Part shown: piece after piece, positions 1 to 5,995 of the stretch
How the letters are laid out: every line of letters starts with the position of its first letter
How positions within the stretch are numbered: position 1 is the first letter of the stretch
Program-made: the position numbers and the translations under genes
Assembly: GCA_955652215.1 (NCBI GenBank)
Contig: CATPAX010000084.1
Coordinates: 1 to 7,022 of the forward strand
DNA from: an uncultured Solirubrobacteraceae bacterium
GTDB lineage: Bacteria > Actinomycetota > Thermoleophilia > Solirubrobacterales > Solirubrobacteraceae
Direction: 5' to 3'
Length of the DNA: 7,022 nt
The notes under the pieces: model-generated
What the model saw: only the letters and a program-made list of their open reading frames with translations
Database searches by the model: none
Told to the model about the DNA's origin: nothing

Positions 1-430
1 CGGAACGGCCGCGCTGCTCGACGATCGGGAGCTGCACGAGTGGCTGCGCGGAGCCCACCAGACCTCAATGTGGACGACGGCTGTGTGCACCGGCTCGCTC
101 CTCCTCGGCGCTGCCGGACTGCTGCAGGGCAAGCGCGCAACAACGTACTGGCGCAGAATCGACCGGCTGCGCGAATACGGCGCCGAGCCCGTGAAAGAGC
201 GGTTCGTATTCGACGGCCGCATCGTTACCGCCGCAGGGGTATCGGCGGGTATTGACATGGCGCTGGCCCTCGCTGCCCGGATCGCCGGCGAGGACACAGC
301 CAAGGCAATCCAGCTTGCGATCGAGTACGACCCCCAGCCACCATTTGACTGCGGGTCGCCAGACAAGGCCCCCGAGTCGATTCACAGGGCGCTCGCGGAC
401 CTCGATCGCGGTCTGGCTCCGGCGAGCTAG
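1..430 (+). CDS. DJ-1/PfpI family protein, isonitrile-hydratase-like, C-terminal part (5' end outside window)
   Basis: The reading frame is open from position 2 and ends at TAG 428-430, giving 142 visible residues with no start in the window. The ATG at 68 is internal, because family sequence (GTAALLDD...LHEWLRG) continues upstream of it. The DJ-1/PfpI nucleophile elbow is AVCTGSLLL, with the cysteine codon at 86-88. It is followed by AAGLLQGKRATTYW and then AAGVSAGIDMALALAARIAG and IQLAIEYDPQPPFD, which I recognise as signatures of the subgroup that includes Pseudomonas isonitrile hydratase InhA. Members are cytosolic enzymes or stress proteins, and the true substrate here is unknown. About 60-80 N-terminal residues should lie before the window. 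The stop overlaps the stop of the convergent acyltransferase gene. Family assignment is secure; isonitrile hydratase activity is only a guess. Confidence 0.88.
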   Translation, partial: GTAALLDDRELHEWLRGAHQTSMWTTAVCTGSLLLGAAGLLQGKRATTYWRRIDRLREYGAEPVKERFVFDGRIVTAAGVSAGIDMALALAARIAGEDTAKAIQLAIEYDPQPPFDCGSPDKAPESIHRALADLDRGLAPAS

Positions 431-1212
431 TGTCCCGAGCCGGCGCTGGTGGCGCTCTCGAGGTCGAGGCGCCGCTCCCGGGCGGCGCGGACCGCGCCGG
501 AGTGACCGAGCTCCTCGAGCTCACCATGCAGCTCCCTGATGCGCTCGAGGATGTAGTCGGCGGCCTGCTGCTGCTGCTCGCGGTTGCTGTGCTCGACCGG
601 TTCGAACCGAAACGGCGCTCCGTAGCTGACGGTGACGCGCGGAAACCGCAAGCGCTTCCAGTTACGGACGCGGTGCGATCCGAGGATCGCCACGGGAACC
701 ACCGGCGCGCCTGATTCGATCGCCAGGCGGCCGATGCCAGGGCGTGCCTCAGAGCCCACGGTTCCCGTTCGAGATCGCCCCCCTTCGCAGTACATGACGA
801 CCGGACCGCCGCGGTCGAGGATCGCGAACGCAGTCGTGAACGCATCCCCGTCCTGGTAGCCGCGACGCACCGGGAACACCCCGCCATGACCGAACACGTA
901 TGCCCCGATGCCCTTGAACAGCTGCGACTTCGCCATGAACTGAACGCGCCGGCGGATGAACGCCCCGACGAAGAAGTGGTCCATGAACGAGGCGTGGTTT
1001 GGCGCGAGGATCACAGCTCCGTTGGGAACGTTCTCGCTTCCCACTCCCCGCGCTCTGAACACAAGCAGCGAATACAGCACGACGGCCAGCCGTACGGCCT
1101 CATAGACCCACTCCGGCCCGCGCCGACGCGTGCGCTCATGGAACTGGTCGAAGTACTCCTTCGGACGCGGGTCCTTGTAGACCTGCGGCCTGATCTCGAC
1201 GTCTGGGGGCAC
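427..1212 (-). CDS. PlsC-type 1-acylglycerol-3-phosphate acyltransferase
   Basis: This 261-residue protein probably moves an acyl chain to lysophosphatidate or a related acceptor in phospholipid synthesis, at the inner face of the membrane. All four acyltransferase blocks are visible: NHASFMD with H73 and D78 (the HX4D catalytic pair), GVFPVRR at about 111-117, EGGRSRTG at 143-150, and GAPVVPVAI at 168-176. A hydrophobic stretch at about 38-52 may anchor the protein. The C-terminus after about 210 is charged and rich in Gln, Glu and Arg. The start is GTG, forced by an in-frame TGA four bases upstream, and I see no Shine-Dalgarno sequence before it. The gene is last in a minus-strand run behind the tandem YbjQ-like gene, separated by 75 bases that contain a strong hairpin. 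Acyl donor and acceptor cannot be told from sequence, so no plsC symbol is given. Confidence 0.9.
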   Translation of the reverse strand: MPPDVEIRPQVYKDPRPKEYFDQFHERTRRRGPEWVYEAVRLAVVLYSLLVFRARGVGSENVPNGAVILAPNHASFMDHFFVGAFIRRRVQFMAKSQLFKGIGAYVFGHGGVFPVRRGYQDGDAFTTAFAILDRGGPVVMYCEGGRSRTGTVGSEARPGIGRLAIESGAPVVPVAILGSHRVRNWKRLRFPRVTVSYGAPFRFEPVEHSNREQQQQAADYILERIRELHGELEELGHSGAVRAARERRLDLESATSAGSGH

Positions 1213-1228
1213 TGCTCAGGAATACCCC

Positions 1229-1257
1229 CGGCGCGCCCGGAGGTGACGGGCGCGCCG
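1229..1257. repeat. Strong GC-rich inverted repeat (11-bp stem, 7-nt loop)
   Basis: Arms 1229-1239 and 1247-1257 are perfect reverse complements (CGGCGCGCCCG / CGGGCGCGCCG) around a 7-base loop. It lies in the gap between the stop of the YbjQ-like gene and the start of the acyltransferase gene. No T-run follows on either strand, so it is not a classical intrinsic terminator. It could be a partial terminator, an mRNA processing or stability element, or a structure in the acyltransferase leader. The stem is seen directly; the role is inferred. Confidence 0.55.
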
Positions 1258-1287
1258 ATGCCATCCGATCAGTGCTCGCAGCGGCGG

Positions 1288-2199
1288 CTAACCGCTGACG
1301 TTGAGCACCAGGGCCGGCTTCTCGATCGCGTGGTCATCGCTGATCGGCACCACAGCGTTGCCGATCGCGAAGAATTCGATCACATGCGAGCCCCAGCCAT
1401 GGCTGCGCTCGACGATCCGAGCGCCGACCACACCCTCGGCCTGGAGCTCAGTGGACTCGGTCTGCATCCGCTCCATGGCCAGCTCGCGTGCCTCGTACAG
1501 GGCCTGGGTGTAGGTGACCATCTCCTGGTTACGCCCGATCTGCTTGAAAGACGCGCGGAGTCCCTGATGGGCCACGTGGTAGACGCAGTTGCCCATCACC
1601 ATTCCCACCGGCCGGTAACCGACTCGCAGCAGCGTCGAGAACTCCTGTCCGCTCAGATCCGAGGTGAATGGCCTGCCGTTCGGGGCCCGGTGAAGCTCGC
1701 CGCCGCGGTGCTTGACGGCGGTGCCGACAGCAATGAACTCAGCCAGGTCCGCTCCCCAGTCGTAGCGGCCGATATCGAGCCGTACGCCGACCACTCCATC
1801 GGCTCCGAGCTGATCGGCCTCCTCTTCCATGCGCGTCATCGCGAGGTCGCGGGCGTGATACATCGCCTGAGTCAGGACACCCATCTCCTGGTTCTGGTTC
1901 CAGTTGGCCTGCTGGAAGCCGATGTGGTAGATCGAGCTGCCGAGGACCAGACCCAGTGGGTCAAAGCCAGCCTCCTTGACGAGCAGGAACTCGTTGATCG
2001 AGAGGTCGCTGGTGAAGTGACCCTGACTGACCTCCTGCTTCATCCGCGCGATGCGCTCGCGGCCGGACTCCGGGATCCCGGCTAGTCCCGCCTGATAGGC
2101 GTCGGCGTGCGGGGCCTCCGCGGGAGCCACCCGCTCATTCGCCACTGCGACCTCGGGCGCGGGCTGCTGCTGGTCGTCATCGCGCTTCAAGAAACCCAT
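1288..2199 (-). CDS. Tandem YbjQ-like (heavy-metal-binding domain family) protein
   Basis: This 303-residue soluble protein consists of two copies of a YbjQ/DUF74-like domain, at about residues 62-164 and 178-284. Both copies start FTSDLS and contain a G-x-x-P-x-G-x-V-x-G segment leading to YH (I90-Y-H in copy 1, V206-Y-H in copy 2). Both continue with NQEM, a helix of the pattern ARxLAMxRM, then GVVG and a final beta segment EF-x-A-x-G-x-AV. The N-terminal 60 residues are Gln/Glu/Ala-rich and probably disordered. YbjQ homologues are called putative heavy-metal-binding on structural grounds, but their function is unproven. I see only one cysteine (C205), so cysteine-based metal binding is unlikely. 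A clear SD (AGGAG, minus strand, at 2206-2210) sits 6 bases before the ATG, fixing the start. It is preceded by a 133-residue gene of unknown function and followed by the acyltransferase gene. Confidence 0.85.
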   Translation of the reverse strand: MGFLKRDDDQQQPAPEVAVANERVAPAEAPHADAYQAGLAGIPESGRERIARMKQEVSQGHFTSDLSINEFLLVKEAGFDPLGLVLGSSIYHIGFQQANWNQNQEMGVLTQAMYHARDLAMTRMEEEADQLGADGVVGVRLDIGRYDWGADLAEFIAVGTAVKHRGGELHRAPNGRPFTSDLSGQEFSTLLRVGYRPVGMVMGNCVYHVAHQGLRASFKQIGRNQEMVTYTQALYEARELAMERMQTESTELQAEGVVGARIVERSHGWGSHVIEFFAIGNAVVPISDDHAIEKPALVLNVSG

Positions 2200-2249
2200 A
2201 TCTCTCTCCTGTTCGGTCTGTGTCGCAAGTCATGAATTGGCCTTCACTC

Positions 2250-2270
2250 GAGTCGCATTCGTGACTCACG
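2250..2270. promoter_or_regulatory. Small palindromic cluster between two minus-strand genes
   Basis: The 11-mer CGTGACTCACG at 2260-2270 is a perfect dyad around one central base. In addition GAGTC (2250-2254) and GACTC (2263-2267) form a 5-bp inverted repeat. It lies just after the stop of the 133-residue gene and about 50 bases before the YbjQ-like start. It could be an operator or a weak hairpin. The symmetry is seen directly; no function is assigned. Confidence 0.25.
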
Positions 2271-2273
2271 CCA

Positions 2274-2675
2274 CTAAGTGCCCTCGATCAGCAGGCGCTC
2301 GAGCGCCTGCCGCGTCTTCTGATTGCGCTGGGCTTCCGCGGCGAGAGCTGCGCCCAATGCATCAAGCCAATCTTCGACCTCAATCGCCTCTGTCTTGAGC
2401 ACGATCCCGCCTGACACTCGCGCCCGCCTCGCCTCCAGGACGTCGCGATCGCCGCGCACCAGCTCGAGTCGCTGGTCGCCCAGATGGACCGAGAGCATGC
2501 GCACTTGCTTCGGACCCAGGAGGCCCTGCCTTCCGAACTTCACCGAGACCCTGCCCGGCAGGATGTCGGCGAGCTTGGACGCCAGACTCCCGACGAACGT
2601 AAGCGTGTCGGTGGAGTCGACCCGCAGCGATGCCGCGAGCAGGTCGAGGTCGAAGCTCGAGCCCTCCGTTTCCAC
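2274..2675 (-). CDS. Hypothetical protein, 133 aa, first gene of the minus-strand run
   Basis: I do not recognise this protein. It is 133 residues, soluble, with no signal peptide or membrane segment. Residues about 5-35 look helical and hydrophobic-acidic (FDLDLLAASLRVDS). A central part follows with alternating beta-like segments (RVSVKFGR, VRMLSVHLGDQRLELV) and then VSGGIVLKTEAIEVEDWLDALGAAL. The tail is a charged helix rich in Ala, Gln, Glu and Arg. The GTG start is the only candidate near the 5' end and has no properly spaced SD, but TAGCCT (a TANNNT -10-like motif) lies 8 bases upstream on the same strand, so the message may be leaderless. It is followed after 73 bases by the tandem YbjQ-like gene, which suggests a shared role. 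Coding bias and its position make it likely to be real. Confidence 0.72.
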   Translation of the reverse strand: METEGSSFDLDLLAASLRVDSTDTLTFVGSLASKLADILPGRVSVKFGRQGLLGPKQVRMLSVHLGDQRLELVRGDRDVLEARRARVSGGIVLKTEAIEVEDWLDALGAALAAEAQRNQKTRQALERLLIEGT

Positions 2676-2683
2676 GCCCTCAG

Positions 2684-2689
2684 AGGCTA
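2684..2689 (-). promoter_or_regulatory. Possible -10 element (TANNNT) for the 133-aa gene
   Basis: On the minus strand the hexamer reads TAGCCT and is separated from the GTG start by 8 bases. That spacing is what leaderless actinomycete transcripts usually show. No convincing -35 is seen. It lies in the short divergent gap shared with the aldo-keto reductase gene. Confidence 0.25.
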
Positions 2690-2758
2690 CTGCGGCCCGC
2701 GGGTCCCCACCCCGCCGACCCGGATGGTTTGCGGTCGCGAGGTCAGGGAACGCTCAAG

Positions 2759-3604
2759 ATGATGAGCACTCATACAGACACCCACTCAGTTCCCACCCTT
2801 GCACTGCACGACGGCCACCGGATACCGCAGCTCGGCTTCGGCGTCTTCCAGGTCCCTCCTGGAAGCACGGCCGACATCGTTCTGCGCGCGCTGCGCACCG
2901 GATACCGCTCGATCGACACGGCGGCGGCCTACGGGAACGAAGCCGGAGTCGGAGAGGCGATCTCCGCCAGCGGCATCCCTCGCGACGAGCTGTTCATCAC
3001 GACCAAGCTCGCCAACGACGACCACGGTCGCGACCGGGCGCATCGCGCACTGCACCAGAGCCTGGAGCGCCTCGGCCAGGACTACGTTGACCTGTACCTG
3101 ATCCACTGGCCGGTCCCTGCTCGTGATCTGTATGCGGGCACCTGGGAAGCGCTGATCGAGCTCAAGGAAGAGGGCCTGGTCCGGTCGATCGGCGTCTCGA
3201 ACTTCCTGCCCGAGCACATCGAGCGGATAGCCGACGCGACGCACGTCACGCCCGTCATCAACCAGATCGAGCTTCACCCCCGCTTTCAGCAGCCGGAACT
3301 GCGGCGCTGGCATGAGCAGCACGGCATCCTGACCGAAGCCTGGAGCCCGCTCGGGCAGGGCAGCATCCTCGACGACCGCGTGATCGAGCGGGTCGCCTTG
3401 GAGCATCAACGGACACCCGCCCAGGTCATCCTCCGCTGGCATCTGCAGCTCGGCAACGTGGTGATCCCGAAGTCCGTCACCCCGAAGCGGATCGAGGAGA
3501 ACTTCCACCTGTTCGATTTCGAGCTCTCCGAAGAAGACGTGGAAGCGATCAGCCAGCTCGAGACCGGCGGGCGCATCGGCGGAGACCCGGCCACCTTTTC
3601 CTAA
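2759..3604 (+). CDS. Aldo-keto reductase (AKR5-like, DkgA/YvgN type)
   Basis: A cytosolic NADPH-dependent carbonyl reductase of 281 residues, the usual length for AKR5-type enzymes. The TIM-barrel family signatures are complete. The catalytic tetrad is D53 and Y58 (SIDTAAAYGN), K83 (ITTKLAN) and H116 (LYLIHWPVP). The strand SIGVSNF is at 143-149, NQIELHP at 168-174, and the NADPH-binding block IPKSVTPKRIEEN at 236-248 has K238, S239 and R244. The start is taken at ATG 2759 (a second ATG follows at 2762), because AGGGA at 2745-2749 gives an SD about 9 bases upstream. The frame is open further upstream, but that stretch does not resemble the family. Substrates of such enzymes are broad: aldehydes, methylglyoxal, 2,5-diketogluconate. 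The physiological substrate here is unknown. It is transcribed divergently from the 133-residue gene. Confidence 0.92.
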   Translation: MMSTHTDTHSVPTLALHDGHRIPQLGFGVFQVPPGSTADIVLRALRTGYRSIDTAAAYGNEAGVGEAISASGIPRDELFITTKLANDDHGRDRAHRALHQSLERLGQDYVDLYLIHWPVPARDLYAGTWEALIELKEEGLVRSIGVSNFLPEHIERIADATHVTPVINQIELHPRFQQPELRRWHEQHGILTEAWSPLGQGSILDDRVIERVALEHQRTPAQVILRWHLQLGNVVIPKSVTPKRIEENFHLFDFELSEEDVEAISQLETGGRIGGDPATFS

Positions 3605-3641
3605 CGCTGACCGAGACAGAGTGCTCCCGCCGGGCCCGGAA

Positions 3642-3647
3642 TATGCT
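3642..3647 (+). promoter_or_regulatory. Possible -10 element upstream of the biotin carrier gene
   Basis: TATGCT fits TANNNT and stands in a locally AT-richer patch within the 72-base gap between the aldo-keto reductase stop and the carrier protein start. A transcript starting about 7 bases later would have a short leader containing the SD. No clear -35 is seen, so this is tentative. Confidence 0.25.
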
Positions 3648-3664
3648 TCCGCCAGCCCGCGAGC

Positions 3665-3671
3665 AGAGGAG
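3665..3671 (+). promoter_or_regulatory. Ribosome binding site that supports a TTG start
   Basis: AGAGGAG lies 5 bases before the TTG at 3677-3679. The family start MPEVEA-type sequence follows directly, and no ATG or GTG lies nearby in frame, so this SD decides the start of the carrier protein gene. Confidence 0.6.
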
Positions 3672-3676
3672 CGCCA

Positions 3677-3889
3677 TTGCCTGAGGTCGAGGCTCACATC
3701 ACCGGCACCGTCTGGAAGATCGAAGTCGAGGTAGGCGACAACGTCGCGGAGGGCGACACGGTCGTGATCCTCGAGTCGATGAAGATGGAGATGCCGGTCG
3801 AAGCAGAAGATCCTGGAGTGGTCACAGAGATCCGCTGCGAGGAGGGCCAGTCCGTGTCCGAGGGCGACACGCTCGTTGTCCTCGAGTAG
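3677..3889 (+). CDS. Small free-standing biotin/lipoyl carrier protein (BCCP-like)
   Basis: A 70-residue protein that is nothing but one biotinyl/lipoyl domain. The motif ESMKMEM at 33-39 places the biotin-accepting lysine at K36; the M-K-M form is typical of biotin rather than lipoyl carriers. The two-fold beta hammerhead repeat is visible as VEVGDNVAEGDTVVILE and CEEGQSVSEGDTLVVLE. It resembles mycobacterial TB7.3, a stand-alone biotinylated protein of about 71 residues. It would be biotinylated by BirA and carry CO2 for a carboxylase or decarboxylase whose other subunits are not in this window. The start is TTG with a good SD. A crotonase-family gene follows after 39 bases, then bioB and bioF, so a biotin user sits beside biotin synthesis genes. 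Confidence 0.9.
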   Translation: MPEVEAHITGTVWKIEVEVGDNVAEGDTVVILESMKMEMPVEAEDPGVVTEIRCEEGQSVSEGDTLVVLE

Positions 3890-3902
3890 GCGGCAGATAG
3901 CA

Positions 3903-3926
3903 CGCGGCCGGCCGCTGGTCGCCGCG
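3903..3926. repeat. GC-rich inverted repeat just before the crotonase start
   Basis: GCGGCCGGCCGC at 3904-3915 is a perfect 12-bp palindrome. Alternatively CGCGGC (3903-3908) can pair with GCCGCG (3921-3926), two bases before the ATG at 3929. It could tune translation of the crotonase gene, which has no visible SD. In DNA this GC-rich it may also be chance. Confidence 0.3.
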
Positions 3927-3928
3927 CA

Positions 3929-4738
3929 ATGACAGAGCCAGGCGAGGGCGCCACGGGAGGCGGTCAGCTGATCGTCGAGGAGCCCGCGCCCGGCGTGGCC
4001 AGACTAACGATCTTCAATCCCGGCAAGCGGGGTGCGCTCGATCACGCGATCCTCGACGCGTTCGCTCGCCTGATGCCCGAGCTCGACGCTCGGTGCGTGC
4101 TCGTAACGGGAGTCGCCGACACCTTCTCGGCGGGATACGACATTGGCAACCTCTCCGACGGGGTGCTCGAGAGCGAGGCCGAGAAGCTAGTCGCGCACCC
4201 GTTCACGGAAGCAATCGAGGCGATCGCCGCGTATCCGTTCCCCACGATCGCGTCGCTCAACGGCCACGCGATCGGCGGCGGACTCGAGCTGGCGCTTGCC
4301 TGCGATCTGCGGATCGCAGCGGCGAGAGTTCTGGTGGCGATGCCGCCAGGGAAGCTCGGACTCGTCTACTCACATACCGGGATCGGCAAGTTCATCGAGG
4401 TGATCGGAGCGGCCCGCACCCGCGAGCTGTTCCTGGCCGGAAGCCGGATCGACGCCGCCACGGCAATGTCGTGGGGCCTGGTCAACCGCCTCGCGGAGGC
4501 AGAACATCTGACCCAGCGCGCGCTCGATTGGGCCAAGGCGATCGCCGCCGACGCTCCCCTCGCCCAGCGAGGCAATAAGCGCATGATCGACGCGGTTCTC
4601 GCCGCCCGCGGCCAGCTCGACCAGGGCACCGAGCGCGCGCTGATCGAACTGCGCGAGGCCTGCTTTCGCTCCGAGGACTTCCGTGAGGGAGTCCGCGCTT
4701 TCGCCGAGAAGCGCGCCCCGCGGTGGCAAGGGCGATAG
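3929..4738 (+). CDS. Crotonase-family protein resembling methylmalonyl-CoA decarboxylase
   Basis: A 269-residue crotonase-fold acyl-CoA enzyme. The oxyanion-hole elements are SAGYDI (residues 67-72) and NGHAIGGGLELALACD (111-126, with E120 in the place of rat enoyl-CoA hydratase Glu144). The second hydratase glutamate (Glu164) is absent: the aligned stretch reads AMPPGKLGLVY, putting P140 there. That stretch instead matches E. coli methylmalonyl-CoA decarboxylase, whose MTPVNLGVPY ends in Tyr140, aligned with Y147 here. The C-terminus (SEDFREGVRAFAEKRAPRW) is also close to the E. coli protein. By inference it acts on a carboxylated or branched acyl-CoA rather than simply hydrating enoyl-CoA. 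It starts at ATG with no clear SD and lies 39 bases after the biotin carrier gene and 96 bases before bioB. It will usually be annotated only as enoyl-CoA hydratase/isomerase. Confidence 0.85.
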   Translation: MTEPGEGATGGGQLIVEEPAPGVARLTIFNPGKRGALDHAILDAFARLMPELDARCVLVTGVADTFSAGYDIGNLSDGVLESEAEKLVAHPFTEAIEAIAAYPFPTIASLNGHAIGGGLELALACDLRIAAARVLVAMPPGKLGLVYSHTGIGKFIEVIGAARTRELFLAGSRIDAATAMSWGLVNRLAEAEHLTQRALDWAKAIAADAPLAQRGNKRMIDAVLAARGQLDQGTERALIELREACFRSEDFREGVRAFAEKRAPRWQGR

Positions 4739-4821
4739 ACCGGAAACGAAAAAAGAGCCATATAGGGAGTTCTCTGAGCTTCTGGACGTCGATCGGGTCA
4801 GCGGTCGTCCGGCCAGCGGCT

Positions 4822-4827
4822 TATCGT
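4822..4827 (+). promoter_or_regulatory. Possible -10 element for a leaderless bioB transcript
   Basis: TATCGT (TANNNT) ends 7 bases before the GTG start of bioB. The gene has no SD, and an in-frame stop at 4775-4777 with no other start codon in between leaves GTG 4835 as the first possible start. No good -35 is visible. The 96-base gap also holds an A-rich patch at 4744-4755 with TATAGG at 4761-4766, a second promoter candidate. Confidence 0.3.
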
Positions 4828-4834
4828 CCCGCGC

Positions 4835-5995
4835 GTGCCGCCGCTGATCAGCCGAGAGCAGGCCCTTCGGCTCGGAGAACTCGAGGACCGCGCCGAGATC
4901 GAGGCGCTGGTCGAGCGGGCATGGGAGGCTCGCCAAGAGCAGTTCGCCGACGCAACGGACATGTGCTCCCTGGTCAACGCGAAATCGGGCGGCTGTGCGG
5001 AGGACTGTGGCTTCTGTGCCCAGTCGAAATACGCCGAGGCGGACACCCCGATGCACGCGATGATGGAGCCCGAGCAGATGCTCGAGCATGCTCGTGCGGC
5101 GGAGGCGGCCGGAGCTCACAGGTTCTGCATGGTCACCCAGGGCCAGGGTCTCTCGCGCCGCGACTTCGAGAAGATCCTGACTGGGGCGCGCCTCGTCGCT
5201 GAGAACACGTCGCTCAAGCGCTGCGTCTCGATTGGCCACGTGAATGCCGACCGCGCCAAGGCGCTCAAGGACGCCGGGGTGCAGCGGGTTCATCACAACG
5301 TCGAGACCGCCGAGTCCTACTACCCCGAGGTCTCGACGACCGTCCGCTACGGGGCCCGCCTGCGAGCGATCGATGCAGCGCGGGACGCAGGGCTCGAGAC
5401 CTGCGTAGGAGGGATCCTGAATCTCGGGGAGAGTCGCGAGCAGCGGGTTGAGATGGCGTTCGAGCTGGCTGAGATCAATCCGACCAGCGTGCCGATCAAC
5501 CTCCTGAACCCGCGTCCCGGAACGAAGTTCGGCGACCGCGAGACGATGGACCCGTGGGAGGCGATCAAGTGGATCGCGATCTTCCGCCTGATCCTCCCCG
5601 AGGCACTGTTCCGGTTGTGCGGCGGGCGGGTTGAGAATTTGGGTGAGTTCCAGCAGACCGCGGTCAAGGCTGGGCTCAACGGGGTGATGATGGGGAACTT
5701 CCTGACCACACTCGGGAACACGCCCGACGAGGACCGATCGATGTTCGAGGGGCTGGGGCTGAACGTCGCCCGCCAGCCCGACAACGGCTCGAACCCACGC
5801 CCGGACAACCGCTCGGGATGGCTGCAGGGCGAGACGCCCGATGCAGTCAACGAGACGCTGCGACGGGCGGAGCCCGCCGCTGAGCTGACAGTGAGGTTGT
5901 GGGATCCCTCAGTGCAGCTGCGAAAGCGCCGCAAGCGTTTTGTTCCACCGCGCCCGGATGGTGCGCCAGACACAAGGAGGGGCAGCGTCGGATGA
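4835..5995 (+). CDS. bioB: Biotin synthase (radical SAM), with C-terminal extension
   Basis: Inserts sulfur into dethiobiotin to make biotin. The radical-SAM cluster motif CAEDCGFC gives C54, C58 and C61. The auxiliary [2Fe-2S] ligands known from E. coli BioB (Cys97, Cys128, Cys188, Arg260) align with C98 (RFCMV), C130 (KRCVS), C190 (ETCVGG) and R260 (LFRLCGGR). YNHN is replaced by VHHNVET (152-158), and LNPRPGT at 224-230 is typical. The core ends near residue 310. About 75 further residues follow, containing RPDNRSGW and LWDPSVQLRKRRKR, a basic tail beyond the common 320-350 length that I associate with actinomycete BioB proteins. The start is GTG without SD, and the transcript may be leaderless. 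The stop overlaps the bioF start (ATGA), so the two are translationally coupled. Confidence 0.96.
   Translation: MPPLISREQALRLGELEDRAEIEALVERAWEARQEQFADATDMCSLVNAKSGGCAEDCGFCAQSKYAEADTPMHAMMEPEQMLEHARAAEAAGAHRFCMVTQGQGLSRRDFEKILTGARLVAENTSLKRCVSIGHVNADRAKALKDAGVQRVHHNVETAESYYPEVSTTVRYGARLRAIDAARDAGLETCVGGILNLGESREQRVEMAFELAEINPTSVPINLLNPRPGTKFGDRETMDPWEAIKWIAIFRLILPEALFRLCGGRVENLGEFQQTAVKAGLNGVMMGNFLTTLGNTPDEDRSMFEGLGLNVARQPDNGSNPRPDNRSGWLQGETPDAVNETLRRAEPAAELTVRLWDPSVQLRKRRKRFVPPRPDGAPDTRRGSVG

Noticed and set aside
886..2085. 399-residue open frame on the plus strand opposite the acyltransferase and YbjQ-like genes
   Set aside because: Antisense to two genes with clear family motifs, crosses their intergenic hairpin, and has a His/Asp/Arg-rich composition with no family signature; typical of GC-rich DNA.
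2630..2758. N-terminal extension of the aldo-keto reductase to a GTG at 2630
   Set aside because: The extra residues are Pro/Arg-rich and overlap the 133-residue gene on the other strand; ATG 2759 has an SD and gives the normal family length.
3630..3639. CCGGGCCCGG palindrome after the aldo-keto reductase
   Set aside because: Short, GC-only and without T-run or adjoining arms; likely chance in this base composition.
2786..3697. 303-residue minus-strand frame opposite the aldo-keto reductase
   Set aside because: Shadow of a well-supported gene with a full catalytic tetrad; no recognisable motif.
4739..4834. Search for a BioQ/BirA-type operator or riboswitch before bioB
   Set aside because: No dyad resembling the biotin repressor boxes I know and no conserved RNA fold could be recognised; only weak 5-bp pairings such as GGACG/CGTCC.
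4370..5296. 308-residue minus-strand frame over the crotonase and bioB
   Set aside because: Spans two well-supported plus-strand genes and their gap; composition is that of an antisense shadow.
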